DNA of 64,000 nt from Galbitalea sp. SE-J8 (GTDB lineage: Bacteria > Actinomycetota > Actinomycetes > Actinomycetales > Microbacteriaceae). The stretch's first letter is position 1. Each line of letters starts with the position of its first letter. Location: NCBI RefSeq assembly GCF_030345695.1, contig NZ_JAUASV010000016.1:23547-87546 (forward strand). The letters are read 5' to 3'. Of the stretch, positions 1 to 9,800 are shown in pieces. The notes below the pieces were generated by a model that was given only the letters and a program-made list of their open reading frames with translations, had not been told where the DNA came from and made no database searches. The position numbers were made by a program, and so were the translations under genes.

Positions 1-566
1 CGTCGATGACCGAGCGCTGCCATCGCGCTCACGAGCTCGTGGACGGCGGCGCTGCCATCCTGGCGCACTGCCGGAAAGGGGAATCCCGCCGGTGGATTGA
101 TTCCAACGGCGGGGAGACCTCGCTCGAGGAGCGCCGCGATCCGCCGGTCGTTCGTGCGGATCTCGTTGAGGAATACCCCGTCGACCCGGCGCGCGTCGGC
201 GAGCTTGACTTGGCGCTCGAGGCTGGATGCGGCATCGCCCGCGATCTGCAGGGAGAGCGCGTAGCCATTGGGTTCGAGCGTCTCCTCCACCCCGCCGATG
301 AAGGCGCCGAAGAAGGGGTCCGCCTCGAGCACGGTGAAATCACGTTCGACGACGAGCCCGACGGAGAAGGCGCGCTTCGCGGATAGGGCGCGACCGCGAA
401 TGGAGGGGACGTACCCGAGTTCGTCGGCCGCTCTCCGGATACGATCGCGCGTTGCCGATGAGACGCCCTTGCGGTCGTTGAGCGCCGCCGATACCGAGCT
501 GATGGCGACGCCCGCCCTCTGAGCCACGTCGACGATCGTCGCGTGGGCGCGTTCCCCGGCCGGCAT
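1..566 (-). CDS. LacI-family transcriptional regulator (3' part beyond window)
   Basis: Partial gene read leftwards from ATG 564-566; about 188 codons are visible and the rest lies beyond base 1. Residues 9-55 form a LacI helix-turn-helix (TIVDVAQRAGVAISSVSAAL, then NDRKGVS), followed by the hinge and the start of the periplasmic-binding-protein-like sensor domain (VGLVVERDF). It is divergent from the sugar ABC importer at 709, and the palindrome CCGAAACGTTTCGG lies in the shared intergenic region. By analogy with LacI/GalR regulators it probably represses the mannose-glycan genes downstream and is released by a sugar; the ligand cannot be read from the sequence. Confidence 0.9.
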   Translation of the reverse strand, partial: MPAGERAHATIVDVAQRAGVAISSVSAALNDRKGVSSATRDRIRRAADELGYVPSIRGRALSAKRAFSVGLVVERDFTVLEADPFFGAFIGGVEETLEPNGYALSLQIAGDAASSLERQVKLADARRVDGVFLNEIRTNDRRIAALLERGLPAVGINPPAGFPFPAVRQDGSAAVHELVSAMAALGHR

Positions 567-623
567 GGTGGTCACATTACCGGCGGGTCGGCTCCGCTAC
601 CGGACTCTTCGCGACACGCGGCC

Positions 624-651
624 TTGCGCCGCCGCCGCGGTGTGCTAGCCT
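624..651 (+). promoter_or_regulatory. promoter of the sugar importer operon
   Basis: A -35-like TTGCGC (624-629) and a -10-like TAGCCT (646-651) are separated by 16 bp. The LacI-type operator starts 12 bp further on, across the expected transcription start, which suggests repression by blocking initiation. Confidence 0.5.
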
Positions 652-663
652 CGGCCTCGAAGC

Positions 664-677
664 CCGAAACGTTTCGG
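664..677. promoter_or_regulatory. LacI-type operator, copy 1
   Basis: Perfect 14-bp palindrome CCGAAACGTTTCGG, the classic LacI/CcpA-like operator shape with a central CG. It lies between the divergent LacI gene and the importer. The same core recurs at 10232 and, in degenerate form, at 10443, so the three sites probably define one local regulon. Confidence 0.75.
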
Positions 678-708
678 CTTCACCTGCCCAATCACAAAGG
701 AGTGCATC

Positions 709-2037
709 ATGGCAATTCGCCGACCCCGAGGATGGCGCCTTCGTGGCATCGTTCTCGGCATCGCCGCGGGGGCGGCTGCGGCCTCGACCCTCGCCGGCTG
801 CTCGTCTACCGGTACCGACACCGGAGGAGACGTGACGGGAACCGTGACGGTACTCGTCAGCAGTGCGCCCGGGTCGGACAAGGCCTTCGACGCCCTGAAC
901 ACCGCCTTCGAGGCGAAGTACCCGGGCGTGAAGGTCGACTTCAGCAGCGTGCCCAATGAGACCTTCGCCTCGTCTCGCTCGACGCGCCTCACCGCGGGCA
1001 ACCTCGACGTCACGCTCGCGGCTCCCAAGGAGGCCCCGTCGTACGCCGGAGATGCGAGCCAGAGCGACGACAACCTGGCGGCCGACGCAGGGCTGTTCCT
1101 CGACCTGTCGAACGAGGACTTCGTCAAGAACTTCACACCGTCGGTCATTGACGCGCTGAAGTACAAGGACAAGACCTACACGCTTCCGGCCGGCCTCAGC
1201 TACTACACGGGCGTGTACTACAACAAGGCGCTCTTCGAGAAGAACGGACTCTCGGTACCCACTACGTGGAGCGAGTGGGAGAACGTCGTCTCGACCCTGA
1301 AGGCCGCGGGCGTCACCCCGCTCGGTATCGGCGGCAAGGACAGCTGGCCCGCCGGTCTCGACATGATCGCTGCGGTCCAGGGGCTCTACCCCACGACCGA
1401 CGACAAAGAGAAGCTCGCCGAGGATCTCTGGGAGAAGAAGGCCAAGCTGACGGATCCCACCGAGGTCGAGGTGCTCGATCGCGTGAAGGCGCTCTACGAC
1501 GCTGCGGACCCGAACTTCCCGGGCGTCGGCTATGACGCGATCCCCGGCGACTTCGCATCCGGCAAGGTGGCGATGACGATCGACGGCACCTGGAATCAGA
1601 CCACGATCGATTCTGCCGTGGCGGGCGCGTTCGACTACGGCTACTTCCCGCTGCCGGCGAGCGACAATGCCGCGGACAACGCCACCCTGGGCGGCAAGGT
1701 CGAGTTCCGCCTTGCCGCAGCGAGCAACGCGCCGAACAAGACCGCGGCGCTGGCCTATCTGAAGTTCTTCTCTCAGCCGGAGAACTACAAGAAGTTCGTC
1801 GAGATCTGCGGATTCGCGCCCTCGCAGCCGGATGTCGCCACGAGTGACTTCTTGAAGGGTCTCGAGCAGTACACGACGACCTTTACACCCGCGTGGGACA
1901 CGCTGTGGACGCAGAACGTAAATGCCGGCCAGGGCGCAACCTTCCCGTTCAACTACACGGCGGTCGCGCCGATGGGCACGTCGACGCCGCAGGAAGCGGC
2001 GAAGACGGCGCAGAGTGACTGGGCGGCTGCCGGCTGA
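709..2037 (+). CDS. sugar ABC transporter substrate-binding lipoprotein
   Basis: 442 residues. The N-terminus has a basic, hydrophobic signal and the lipobox LAGC at about residues 28-31, so the mature protein should be lipid-anchored outside the membrane. The rest fits an extracellular solute-binding protein of family 1 (maltose-binding-protein type), including the YYNKALFEKNGL segment typical of the family. The start is ATG 709 with AAGGAG at 698-703. It opens an operon with two MalF/MalG-type permeases and two alpha-mannosidases; the substrate is therefore probably a mannose-containing oligosaccharide (inference from context). No ATPase gene is present locally, so a shared MsiK/MalK-type ATPase elsewhere is likely. 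Confidence 0.93.
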   Translation: MAIRRPRGWRLRGIVLGIAAGAAAASTLAGCSSTGTDTGGDVTGTVTVLVSSAPGSDKAFDALNTAFEAKYPGVKVDFSSVPNETFASSRSTRLTAGNLDVTLAAPKEAPSYAGDASQSDDNLAADAGLFLDLSNEDFVKNFTPSVIDALKYKDKTYTLPAGLSYYTGVYYNKALFEKNGLSVPTTWSEWENVVSTLKAAGVTPLGIGGKDSWPAGLDMIAAVQGLYPTTDDKEKLAEDLWEKKAKLTDPTEVEVLDRVKALYDAADPNFPGVGYDAIPGDFASGKVAMTIDGTWNQTTIDSAVAGAFDYGYFPLPASDNAADNATLGGKVEFRLAAASNAPNKTAALAYLKFFSQPENYKKFVEICGFAPSQPDVATSDFLKGLEQYTTTFTPAWDTLWTQNVNAGQGATFPFNYTAVAPMGTSTPQEAAKTAQSDWAAAG

Positions 2038-2050
2038 TCGAGCCGAACTC

Positions 2051-2080
2051 GGGGTGCCGGCGCTGAGACACCGGCACCCC
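2051..2080 (+). terminator. stem-loop between binding protein and permease genes
   Basis: Perfect 10-bp stem GGGGTGCCGG/CCGGCACCCC (2051-2060 with 2071-2080) and a 10-nt loop, not followed by a T-run. This is the usual place for an intra-operon hairpin that stabilises the upstream message or partly terminates, so that binding protein exceeds permease. Confidence 0.6.
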
Positions 2081-2109
2081 CACGCCCCGTCGCGACCATC
2101 GAGGATCAC

Positions 2110-3018
2110 ATGAACTACTTTCCCTTCAGCAGGCGGACCCCCCTTCGCCTGACCTTCTGGTTCGGCATCGCCGTCATCGGCGTGTTCGGCCTCATTCCGG
2201 CGATCGCCGTCTTCGTCATCTCCTTCACCAACATCCGCGGTCTGCCTGGTCTGCCCGTCGACTGGGTGGGCTTTGAGAACTACGTGCGCTGGTTCTCGCC
2301 CGCGAAGGTCGGGTATAACCTCAACGCGCTGCGTAACACCATCGTGTACTCAGTAACGGTCACTCTGATCTCCAACGTGCTCGGGATCGCGATCGCGGTG
2401 CTCCTCAACCAGAAGCTGCGCGGACGGAACGCCTTCCGGGCGATCGTGTTCCTGCCGACGGTGCTCGGCGTGACGGTGATCGGTCTGATCTGGACGCTGT
2501 TCTTCAACCCCGGCGGCGGGCCCGCGGCGACCGTCTGGTCGTGGTTCGGCGCGAAGTCCGCGTTCTTCGGGGATCCCCACCTCGCGCTGGCACTGGTCAT
2601 CTTCGTGCAGATCTGGATGGGGCTGGGCGTCAACGTCGTGATCTACCTCGCGGGACTTCAGGCCATACCGGAAGACCTCTACGAGGCGGCGGCGATCGAC
2701 GGCGCGACGGGGTGGCAGCGTTTCCGCAACGTGACGGTGCCCTTGCTCGCCCCATCGGTCACGGCCAACGTGCTGCTCTCCATCGTCGGCACGCTGCAGA
2801 GCTACCAGCTCGCGTACGTACTCACCGGGCCGAGCAACCTGGCCACCCAGCTGCTCTCTCTCGCTCTGTTCTCCCAGGCCTTCGGCGGCAACGCCGCGAG
2901 CGGCCTGGGGAACACGCAGGGCTACGCGGCGACGATCTCGGTCATCCAGTTCGTCATCGTGGGCATCGCCTCTTCGCTCGTGCTGATCTACCTGCGCCGA
3001 CGCGAGGCGAAGCTGTGA
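2110..3018 (+). CDS. sugar ABC transporter permease (MalF type)
   Basis: 302 residues with about six transmembrane segments. The first is around residues 15-40. The cytoplasmic EAA-loop signature is EAAAIDGATGWQRFRNVTVP at about residues 192-211, which contacts the ATPase. Start ATG 2110; the end overlaps the next permease start (GTGA at 3015-3018), indicating translational coupling. Together with the neighbours it forms the membrane channel of a carbohydrate uptake (CUT1) importer. Confidence 0.93.
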   Translation: MNYFPFSRRTPLRLTFWFGIAVIGVFGLIPAIAVFVISFTNIRGLPGLPVDWVGFENYVRWFSPAKVGYNLNALRNTIVYSVTVTLISNVLGIAIAVLLNQKLRGRNAFRAIVFLPTVLGVTVIGLIWTLFFNPGGGPAATVWSWFGAKSAFFGDPHLALALVIFVQIWMGLGVNVVIYLAGLQAIPEDLYEAAAIDGATGWQRFRNVTVPLLAPSVTANVLLSIVGTLQSYQLAYVLTGPSNLATQLLSLALFSQAFGGNAASGLGNTQGYAATISVIQFVIVGIASSLVLIYLRRREAKL

Positions 3019-3857
3019 CCGCGCAAACCGCACCTCGCCGCCGCCGCCGGGTCCGGCCGCAGTCGGTGATCAATTACGCGCTAGCGCTGGTCGTCGCGTT
3101 CGCATACCTCTTCCCGCTACTGTTCGTGTTGAACACGTCGCTGAAGAGCGACCAGGACTTCTTCCGCAACCCCGTCGGCCTCGTCACCTCGCCGCAGTTC
3201 GGCAACTTCGTCGAGGCGTGGAATCGCGGCCACTTCGGTGCGCTGATCGGAAACAGCGTGCTCTACACGCTCGCCGCAGCGGGACTCGGCACCCTCGTCT
3301 CACTGATGATCGGGTTCCCCGTATCGCGGGGCTACTTCAAGCACTCGAGGGCGTGGTACGGACTTTTCGTGGTGCTCCTGTTCCTGCCGAACGCGATCAT
3401 CACGCAGTTCCAGTTGCTGCTGCGCATCGGGTTGTACAACAGCCAACTCGGCTACATCCTCATCATGGCCGCAGCGGTCGGCGTGGGGCCGATCCTCATC
3501 GCCGCGTACGCTCGCTCGATCCCCATCGAGCTCGACGAAGCCGCGGCCGTCGACGGTGCCGGCTATTGGCGGTACCTGTTCACCTTCGTCGTTCCGCTCG
3601 CGCGTCCGGCGCTCGCCACGGTCTTCATCCTGCAGGCGATCGGTATCTGGAACGACATCATCCTCGCGACCGTGCTGCTGCCCGATCGTCAGAAGGCGCC
3701 GATCTCGCTCGGGCTCTACGCCTTTCAGGGCACGTATAACAACGAGTGGGGCCTTCTGGCGGCGGCGACGCTCATCGTCGCGGCACCGCTGGTCGTTGCA
3801 TTCCTGGCCCTGCAGCGCTACCTGATCGGCGGAATCGTCGGAAGCGTCAAGGGCTGA
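3015..3857 (+). CDS. sugar ABC transporter permease (MalG type)
   Basis: 280 residues from GTG 3015, which overlaps the preceding stop. The reading frame is open further upstream, but that extension would lie inside the first permease gene and is not credible. It has about six transmembrane helices and an EAA-loop motif (LDEAAAVDGAGYWRYLFTFV, about residues 175-194). It is the second half of the CUT1 heterodimeric permease. The stop at 3857 is 3 nt before the GTG start of the GH38 gene, so uptake and degradation are probably translated together. Confidence 0.93.
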   Translation: MTAQTAPRRRRRVRPQSVINYALALVVAFAYLFPLLFVLNTSLKSDQDFFRNPVGLVTSPQFGNFVEAWNRGHFGALIGNSVLYTLAAAGLGTLVSLMIGFPVSRGYFKHSRAWYGLFVVLLFLPNAIITQFQLLLRIGLYNSQLGYILIMAAAVGVGPILIAAYARSIPIELDEAAAVDGAGYWRYLFTFVVPLARPALATVFILQAIGIWNDIILATVLLPDRQKAPISLGLYAFQGTYNNEWGLLAAATLIVAAPLVVAFLALQRYLIGGIVGSVKG

Positions 3858-3860
3858 CGC

Positions 3861-6800
3861 GTGCACGAAAGCGACATTCAGACACTCGGCCGGGTGCGCC
3901 GCGTGCTGCGAGAGCGGATCCGTCCTGCGGTGTACAGCGCCGCGCACCCTCTATCGATCGCAAGCCACGGGGTGAACGGCGAGCCGATCGCCGTCGCGGA
4001 CGGCATCTCGGCTCCGTATCGGGAGTTCGCGGTCGGAGACGCGTGGGGTCGCGCGTGGGGAACGACCTGGTTTCGGCTGACGGGCGTCGTGCCGCCGGAA
4101 TTCGCCGGGCGTCACCTCGAGATCGTGTTCGACCTCGGATTCGACCGCAGCAAGCCGGGTTTTCAGGCCGAAGCACTCGTCTACCGCGGTGACGGCACCC
4201 CGGTGCGCTCGCTGCATCCGCTCGCCCAGTGGATACCCGTATCGCGCACGGCCGCGCGGGGAGAGCGGATCGAGTTCTTCGTCGAGGCGTCATCCAATCC
4301 GCTCATCCTCGATGACGACGACCCGTTCCGGGTGACGCTCGAGGGCGACTGGGCGACCTCGAACGAGGCGTTGCTCTACCGGGTGCAGCGGGCCGATCTG
4401 TGCGTGTTCGAGGAGGAGGTGTTCGACCTCGTGCACGACGTCGAGGTGCTGCTCGAGCTCGCTGAGCAACTTCCCGCGGAATCGACGCGACGCGCACGCG
4501 TCCTCGTCGGTCTCGGTCGCGCCCTCGACCGTCTCGACCTGACCGATATCGACGGCACGGCATCGGCTGCGCGCGAGACGCTTGCCCCCCTGCTCGCCGC
4601 TCCCGCGAGCCAGACCTCGCATCGCATTGCCGCGGTCGGCCACGCTCACATCGACTCCGCGTGGCTCTGGCCGCTGCGCGAGACGGTGCGCAAGGTCGCG
4701 AGGACGGCGAGCTCGATGGTCACGCTCATCGACGAGCACGACGAGTTCGTCTACGCGATGTCGAGCGCGCAGCAGTACGCGTGGCTCAAGCAGCATCGCC
4801 CCGAGGTGTTCGAACGCGTTCGCCAGGCCGTGGCCGGGGGACGATTCGTTCCGGTCGGCGGCATGTGGGTCGAAGCGGATGCCGTGCTGCCGAGCGGCGA
4901 GGCGCTCATCCGTCAATTCACCTACGGTCAGCGGTTCTTTCGGGACGAGTTCGGCATCGAGTGCCGTGGCGCGTGGCTGCCCGACAGCTTCGGCTACTCC
5001 GCGGCGCTGCCGCAGCTTCTCGTCGGCGCCGGCTTCGAATGGTTCCTCACCCAGAAGCTCTCGTGGAACGAGCGCAACCCGTTCCCGCACAGCACGTTCC
5101 TGTGGGAGGGCGTCGACGGGTCGCGCATCTTCACGCACTTCCCACCGGTCGACACCTACAGCTCTCAGCTGTCCGGCGCCGAGCTTGCGCTCGCGGCGCG
5201 GCAGTTCCGCGAGAAGGCCGTCGCGTCGTCGTCGCTCGCGCCGACCGGATGGGGTGACGGGGGCGGAGGCACGACGCGTGAGATGATCGCCCGCGCCCGG
5301 CGACTCGCCGACCTCGAGGGCAGCCCGCGGGTGTCGTGGGAGAAGCCGGACGCGTTCTTCGCCCGCGCGAAGGAGGAACTCCCCGAACCCCCCGTCTGGC
5401 GCGGCGAGCTGTACCTCGAACTGCACCGGGGCACGTACACCACCCAGCATGCGATGAAGCAAGGCAACCGACGCAGCGAAGTGCTCGCCGTCGAAGCCGA
5501 GCTGTGGAGTGCGGCTGCGGCGGTGCGCGTGGGGCATCCGTATCCGTACGACGCGCTGGATGCGATCTGGCGCGACATCCTGCTGCTGCAGTTCCACGAC
5601 ATCCTGCCGGGCTCGTCGATCGCCTGGGTGCACCGCGAAGCGCGCGACCGTTACGCGGATATCGCTACCCGGCTCGAGGACATCGTCGGCTCGGCGCTCG
5701 GGGCGCTCGGGGCCGAGCTCGACCCAGACGGCGACCTCTCGGTCAATGCCGCGCCGGTCGCTGCGGCGGGCGTGCGGTCCGGCGCGATCGATGCCGCCGC
5801 GCCGGCGCGGGTGTCGATCGAGTCCCGCGACGACGGCTCGATCCTGCTGACGAGCGGCAGCATCTCGGCGCAGATCGACGCCGACGGTCTCGTGGTGCAC
5901 CTCATCGATCTCGCCTCTGGTCGTGACGCGATCCCGGCTGGCTCTCGAGGCAACCTGCTGCAGCTGCACCAGGACTTCCCCAACCTCTGGGACGCGTGGG
6001 ACGTCGATCAGCACTACCGCGGGACGCGCCGCGACCTCGCTGAGGGAGCGAGCGTGCGCGTGGAGGGCACGGCTGTCGTCGTCGAGCGCTCGTTCGGCAA
6101 TTCGAGCATCGAGCAGCGCATCTCGATCGGGCTCGACGGCGCTGCACTCGTGATCGACAACCGCATCGACTGGCGTGAGCGCGAGAAGTTCCTCAAGCTC
6201 GCGTTTCCGGTTGACGTCTTCGCCGACACCGCGCTCGCGGAGACCCAGTTCGGCTATCAGACCCGAGCGACGCACGAGAACACGTCGTGGGATGACGCGC
6301 GGTTCGAGACGCACGCGCAGCGCTGGTTCCTCGTGCAGGAGCCGGGGTTCGGAGTCGCGTTCGCGAACGATTCGACCTACGGTTTCGACGTCACCCGGGT
6401 CGAGCGCGACGGCCGGATCACTCAGGATGCGCGCTTCTCGCTGCTGCGGGCCCCGCGGTACCCCGACCCCGAGACGGACCAGGGCGTGCAGACGATGCGC
6501 GTCGCGATCGTGCCCGGAGCGGATGTCGCGGCAGCGACCGCGACCGGGCACCTGGTGAACGCTTCGCGGCGAACGGTACGCGGCACTGCGCTCGGGCCGC
6601 TCGTCGCGAGTTCCACGCCGGCAGTGCTGGTCAGCGCGGTGAAGCTCGCCGACGACCGCTCGGGCGACCTCATCGTGCGCGTATACGAGGCGCTCGGTGC
6701 CCGTGCGCACGCGACGCTCCAGGTCGCCGGCCGGTGGTCCGACGGGCATCGCGTCGACCTGCTCGAGCGGATCACCGGTGCCGTTCCGCTCACCCAGGCG

Positions 6801-6884
6801 GCGGATGCATCGAGCATCGCCGTCGACCTGCGACCGTTCGAGGTCGCGACCTTCCGCCTGCGGCGGGTGGACTCGGGCCGTTGA
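3861..6884 (+). CDS. alpha-mannosidase, glycoside hydrolase family 38
   Basis: 1007 residues, GTG start. The catalytic domain begins with GHAHIDSAWLWP; His261 or His263 and Asp265 are likely zinc ligands. LPDSFGYSAALPQLL follows, with Asp375 as the expected nucleophile of this retaining family. The central helical region and C-terminal beta domains (about 600-1007) match the length of bacterial GH38 enzymes. There is no signal peptide, so it acts in the cytoplasm on imported oligosaccharides, removing alpha-mannosyl residues. It sits 3 nt after the importer permease and overlaps the reading frame of the GH92 gene that follows. Linkage preference cannot be read from the sequence. Confidence 0.93.
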   Translation: MHESDIQTLGRVRRVLRERIRPAVYSAAHPLSIASHGVNGEPIAVADGISAPYREFAVGDAWGRAWGTTWFRLTGVVPPEFAGRHLEIVFDLGFDRSKPGFQAEALVYRGDGTPVRSLHPLAQWIPVSRTAARGERIEFFVEASSNPLILDDDDPFRVTLEGDWATSNEALLYRVQRADLCVFEEEVFDLVHDVEVLLELAEQLPAESTRRARVLVGLGRALDRLDLTDIDGTASAARETLAPLLAAPASQTSHRIAAVGHAHIDSAWLWPLRETVRKVARTASSMVTLIDEHDEFVYAMSSAQQYAWLKQHRPEVFERVRQAVAGGRFVPVGGMWVEADAVLPSGEALIRQFTYGQRFFRDEFGIECRGAWLPDSFGYSAALPQLLVGAGFEWFLTQKLSWNERNPFPHSTFLWEGVDGSRIFTHFPPVDTYSSQLSGAELALAARQFREKAVASSSLAPTGWGDGGGGTTREMIARARRLADLEGSPRVSWEKPDAFFARAKEELPEPPVWRGELYLELHRGTYTTQHAMKQGNRRSEVLAVEAELWSAAAAVRVGHPYPYDALDAIWRDILLLQFHDILPGSSIAWVHREARDRYADIATRLEDIVGSALGALGAELDPDGDLSVNAAPVAAAGVRSGAIDAAAPARVSIESRDDGSILLTSGSISAQIDADGLVVHLIDLASGRDAIPAGSRGNLLQLHQDFPNLWDAWDVDQHYRGTRRDLAEGASVRVEGTAVVVERSFGNSSIEQRISIGLDGAALVIDNRIDWREREKFLKLAFPVDVFADTALAETQFGYQTRATHENTSWDDARFETHAQRWFLVQEPGFGVAFANDSTYGFDVTRVERDGRITQDARFSLLRAPRYPDPETDQGVQTMRVAIVPGADVAAATATGHLVNASRRTVRGTALGPLVASSTPAVLVSAVKLADDRSGDLIVRVYEALGARAHATLQVAGRWSDGHRVDLLERITGAVPLTQAADASSIAVDLRPFEVATFRLRRVDSGR

Positions 6885-6886
6885 CT

Positions 6887-9800
6887 GTGTCTGGGGCGGC
6901 GCCGCGATCCGGACCGTCGGTGGCGCACGCGGCCACTTCCCGCCCTGGCGCCGGGTTCGTTTCTCCCGCCGCCGCCTATGTGTTCGGCGCAGGCGGCGTC
7001 GAGGTGCCCGGTGATGTCGGCGTGGACCTCCGAGGACACCGCATCGGCCCGGAGGAGGAGCTGTGCTACGCCGTGCTTCCCGAATGGGATGCCGGTGCCG
7101 ATGCCGTGGACGGGTTCGCTGCCGATGCCGTCGCGGTGGATCTCGTGTTCGCCAGCGGTGGTCGGCTGAGCGCGCGAGCGCCGGTCGACCAGTACGGGGT
7201 GGCGGTGAGCGCGCGCGCCCAGCACGAGGGCCGCACCCTGCACCCCGACCAGTGGAATCTCGTGCGCGTCGGGCTGGCCGCGGCCGTCGGGGAGGTCGTG
7301 GCGGGGGTCGACGTCCACCTGGAGGAGACGCGAGCTGGGGGTCGTCGCGGATTGCTGACCGGCTGGATCGACGTGCTCGGCATCCGGCCCATCCCTGTCG
7401 AGCCGGCTCGCCCGGTCGATCGGGCGCGGATCCGGCAGGGCTCGATGTCGGCCCCCGGCCTGTCGCGGGGCAACTGTGTACCGACCGTGGCTGTTCCGGG
7501 CGGCTTCGTCGGCGGCATCCCGGTCACCCGCGCCGATTCGCCAGGCTGGCCGTACTCGTGGCACGCGGACAACCGCGACGACAACCGGCCGGCGCTGCAG
7601 GCGTTCGCGACCTCGCACCTGCCGAGCCCGTGGATGCGCGACCGTGGTGTCTTCCAGGTCATGCCCGCATTCGCCAATGAGTCTGTTCCCAGCACTCCGG
7701 AGGCCCGTGCCCTCGGCTTCTCGCATGATGACGAGATCGCGCGGCCGCACGACTATCGCGTGCGATTGGACGGCGGCATCCTGGCCGAGATGACGGCCAC
7801 CGACCACACCGTGCTGCTGCGGTTCACCTGGCCGCCCGGAACCGACGAGGGACTGCTCGTCTTCGATCAGATCGGCGGCCGCGGCGAGCTGCGGCTGCCC
7901 GAGCCGCGGCCGACATCATCCGATGCGGTCCTCACCGCGTATACCGACGACGGGGCCGAGGCGCAGGCCGACCGCGCGGCAGCGCCGCGCGCCTACCTCC
8001 ACGCGCACGTCGATCGTCCGGTGGTGGCGTGCGGGAGCATCCGGCGCGGGCCGTTAGCGGCGACCGCGTCTTCGCCGGCCGGGTGGGTGAGGGTCGGGCT
8101 CGATGCCAGCCGCACGGTCACCCTGCGGCTGGCCACGAGCTTCATCGGCACCGACCAGGCGGGCCGGAACCTGGTGCTCGACCGTGCCGACGACGACTTC
8201 GAGGTCGTGCGCGAGCGCTCGGCGGATGCCTGGGACGAATGGATCGGGCGTGTGGAGCTCCCCGATGCCAGCCCCGAGCAGCGCGCGATGATGGCAACGG
8301 CACTGTATCGGGTGGGACTGTTCCCGTCCCGCGGTCACGAGAACCTGGGGACCGCGGAACACCCGGATCCGCACTACGCCAGTCCCTTCGACCCCGTCGC
8401 CGGGTCGGACGCCGAGCGCACCGGCGCGCGGGTACGCCGGGGCGAGCTGAGCGTCAACCACGGCTTCTGGGATGTCTACCGCACCGCGTGGCCGCTCTAC
8501 GCGCTGCTCGATCCCGATCTCGCGGCGCGCCTGCTCGACGGGTTCGTCGAGCACTATCGCGCGAGCGGATGGACGAGCCGCTGGGCGGCGCCCGGCCCCA
8601 TCGACTCCATGACGGGCACCTCGAACGACATCGTGCTCGCCCATGCCGTCGCGGCGGGCGTGCCCGTGCGTGTCGGTGCCGCGTCGGGACCGGAGGACCA
8701 TCGCCTCGACCTGTGGTCGGCGTTCGACTCGGCGCTGCGGAACGCGACCGTCATCCCGCCCGTCGCCCGCGTCGGACGGAAGGGCATGGCGACCTCTCCC
8801 TACCGGGGCTGGGTGGACACCTCCGTGCCCGAGGGGCTCTCGTGGACGCTTGACGGTGCGATCAACGACCTCGCGGTCGCCCGGCTCGCCGACGAGTTGC
8901 GGATGCGCACGGCGAACGACCATCCCCGCTATGAGGAGCTCGACGCCGCGGTGGACTATTTCACCGCCCGCGCCACGTCGTACGCGACCGTTTTCGACGC
9001 GCGCACCGGGTTCTTCGTGGGCCGCGACAGCCGCGGACGGTTCCGCGCCGACCCGGAGCACTACGACCCGCGAGTCTGGGGGCACGACTACACCGAGACG
9101 AACGGCTGGGGCACCGCGTTCACCGTGCCGCACGACGGTGCGGGGCTCGCCGCGCTTCACGGTGGGCGGGAGGCACTCGGTCGCAAGCTCGACGAGTTCT
9201 TCGCGACGCCGGAGCGCGGCGACGTCACCATCAGCGGCTCGTATCCCGGCGTCATCCACGAGATGGTCGAGGCTCGCAACCTCCGGTCGGGGCAGTGGGC
9301 GCCATCGAATCAACCGGCCCACCACATCCCGTTCATGGCGTTGTTCGCCGGTCGCCCGGACCTCGCCCAGGACGCGGTGCGCACGGCCGTCGAGCGCATG
9401 TTCACGGGCGGTGAGATCGGTCAAGGGTGGCCGGGCGATGAGGACAACGGCGAGATGGCGGCGTGGTGGGTGTTCGCCGCACTCGGGTTGTATCCCCTCG
9501 TGCCGGGGAGCGCCGGCTACGTGCTGGTGGCGCCGTCGGTGCCGTGCGCCCGGATCAGGATGGGAGACGAGCGCTGGCTCACGATCAGGGCGCTCGGCCT
9601 CGATCGAGCCCACCGCTACGTGGAGTCGGTGCGCATCAACGGCGAACCGTGGCACAGCACGTTCGTGCCGCACGATCTCATCGCCCGGGGTGCGACCATC
9701 GACGTCGTGCTCTCCGAGCGGCCGACCGCGTGGGGGAGTGCGGTCGACAGCGAGCCCCCTTCTCTCACGGCGCCTGGGCAGCTCCCGACGGTGCTGCACG

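Noticed and set aside
2541..3857. A 438-codon form of the MalG-type permease
   Set aside because: The first 158 codons lie in the MalF-type gene in another frame; GTG 3015 overlaps the stop as usual.
4290..6749. An 819-codon minus-strand frame opposite the GH38 gene
   Set aside because: Composition is typical of an antisense shadow in high-GC DNA; no family motif, and the sense frame is a clear GH38 enzyme.
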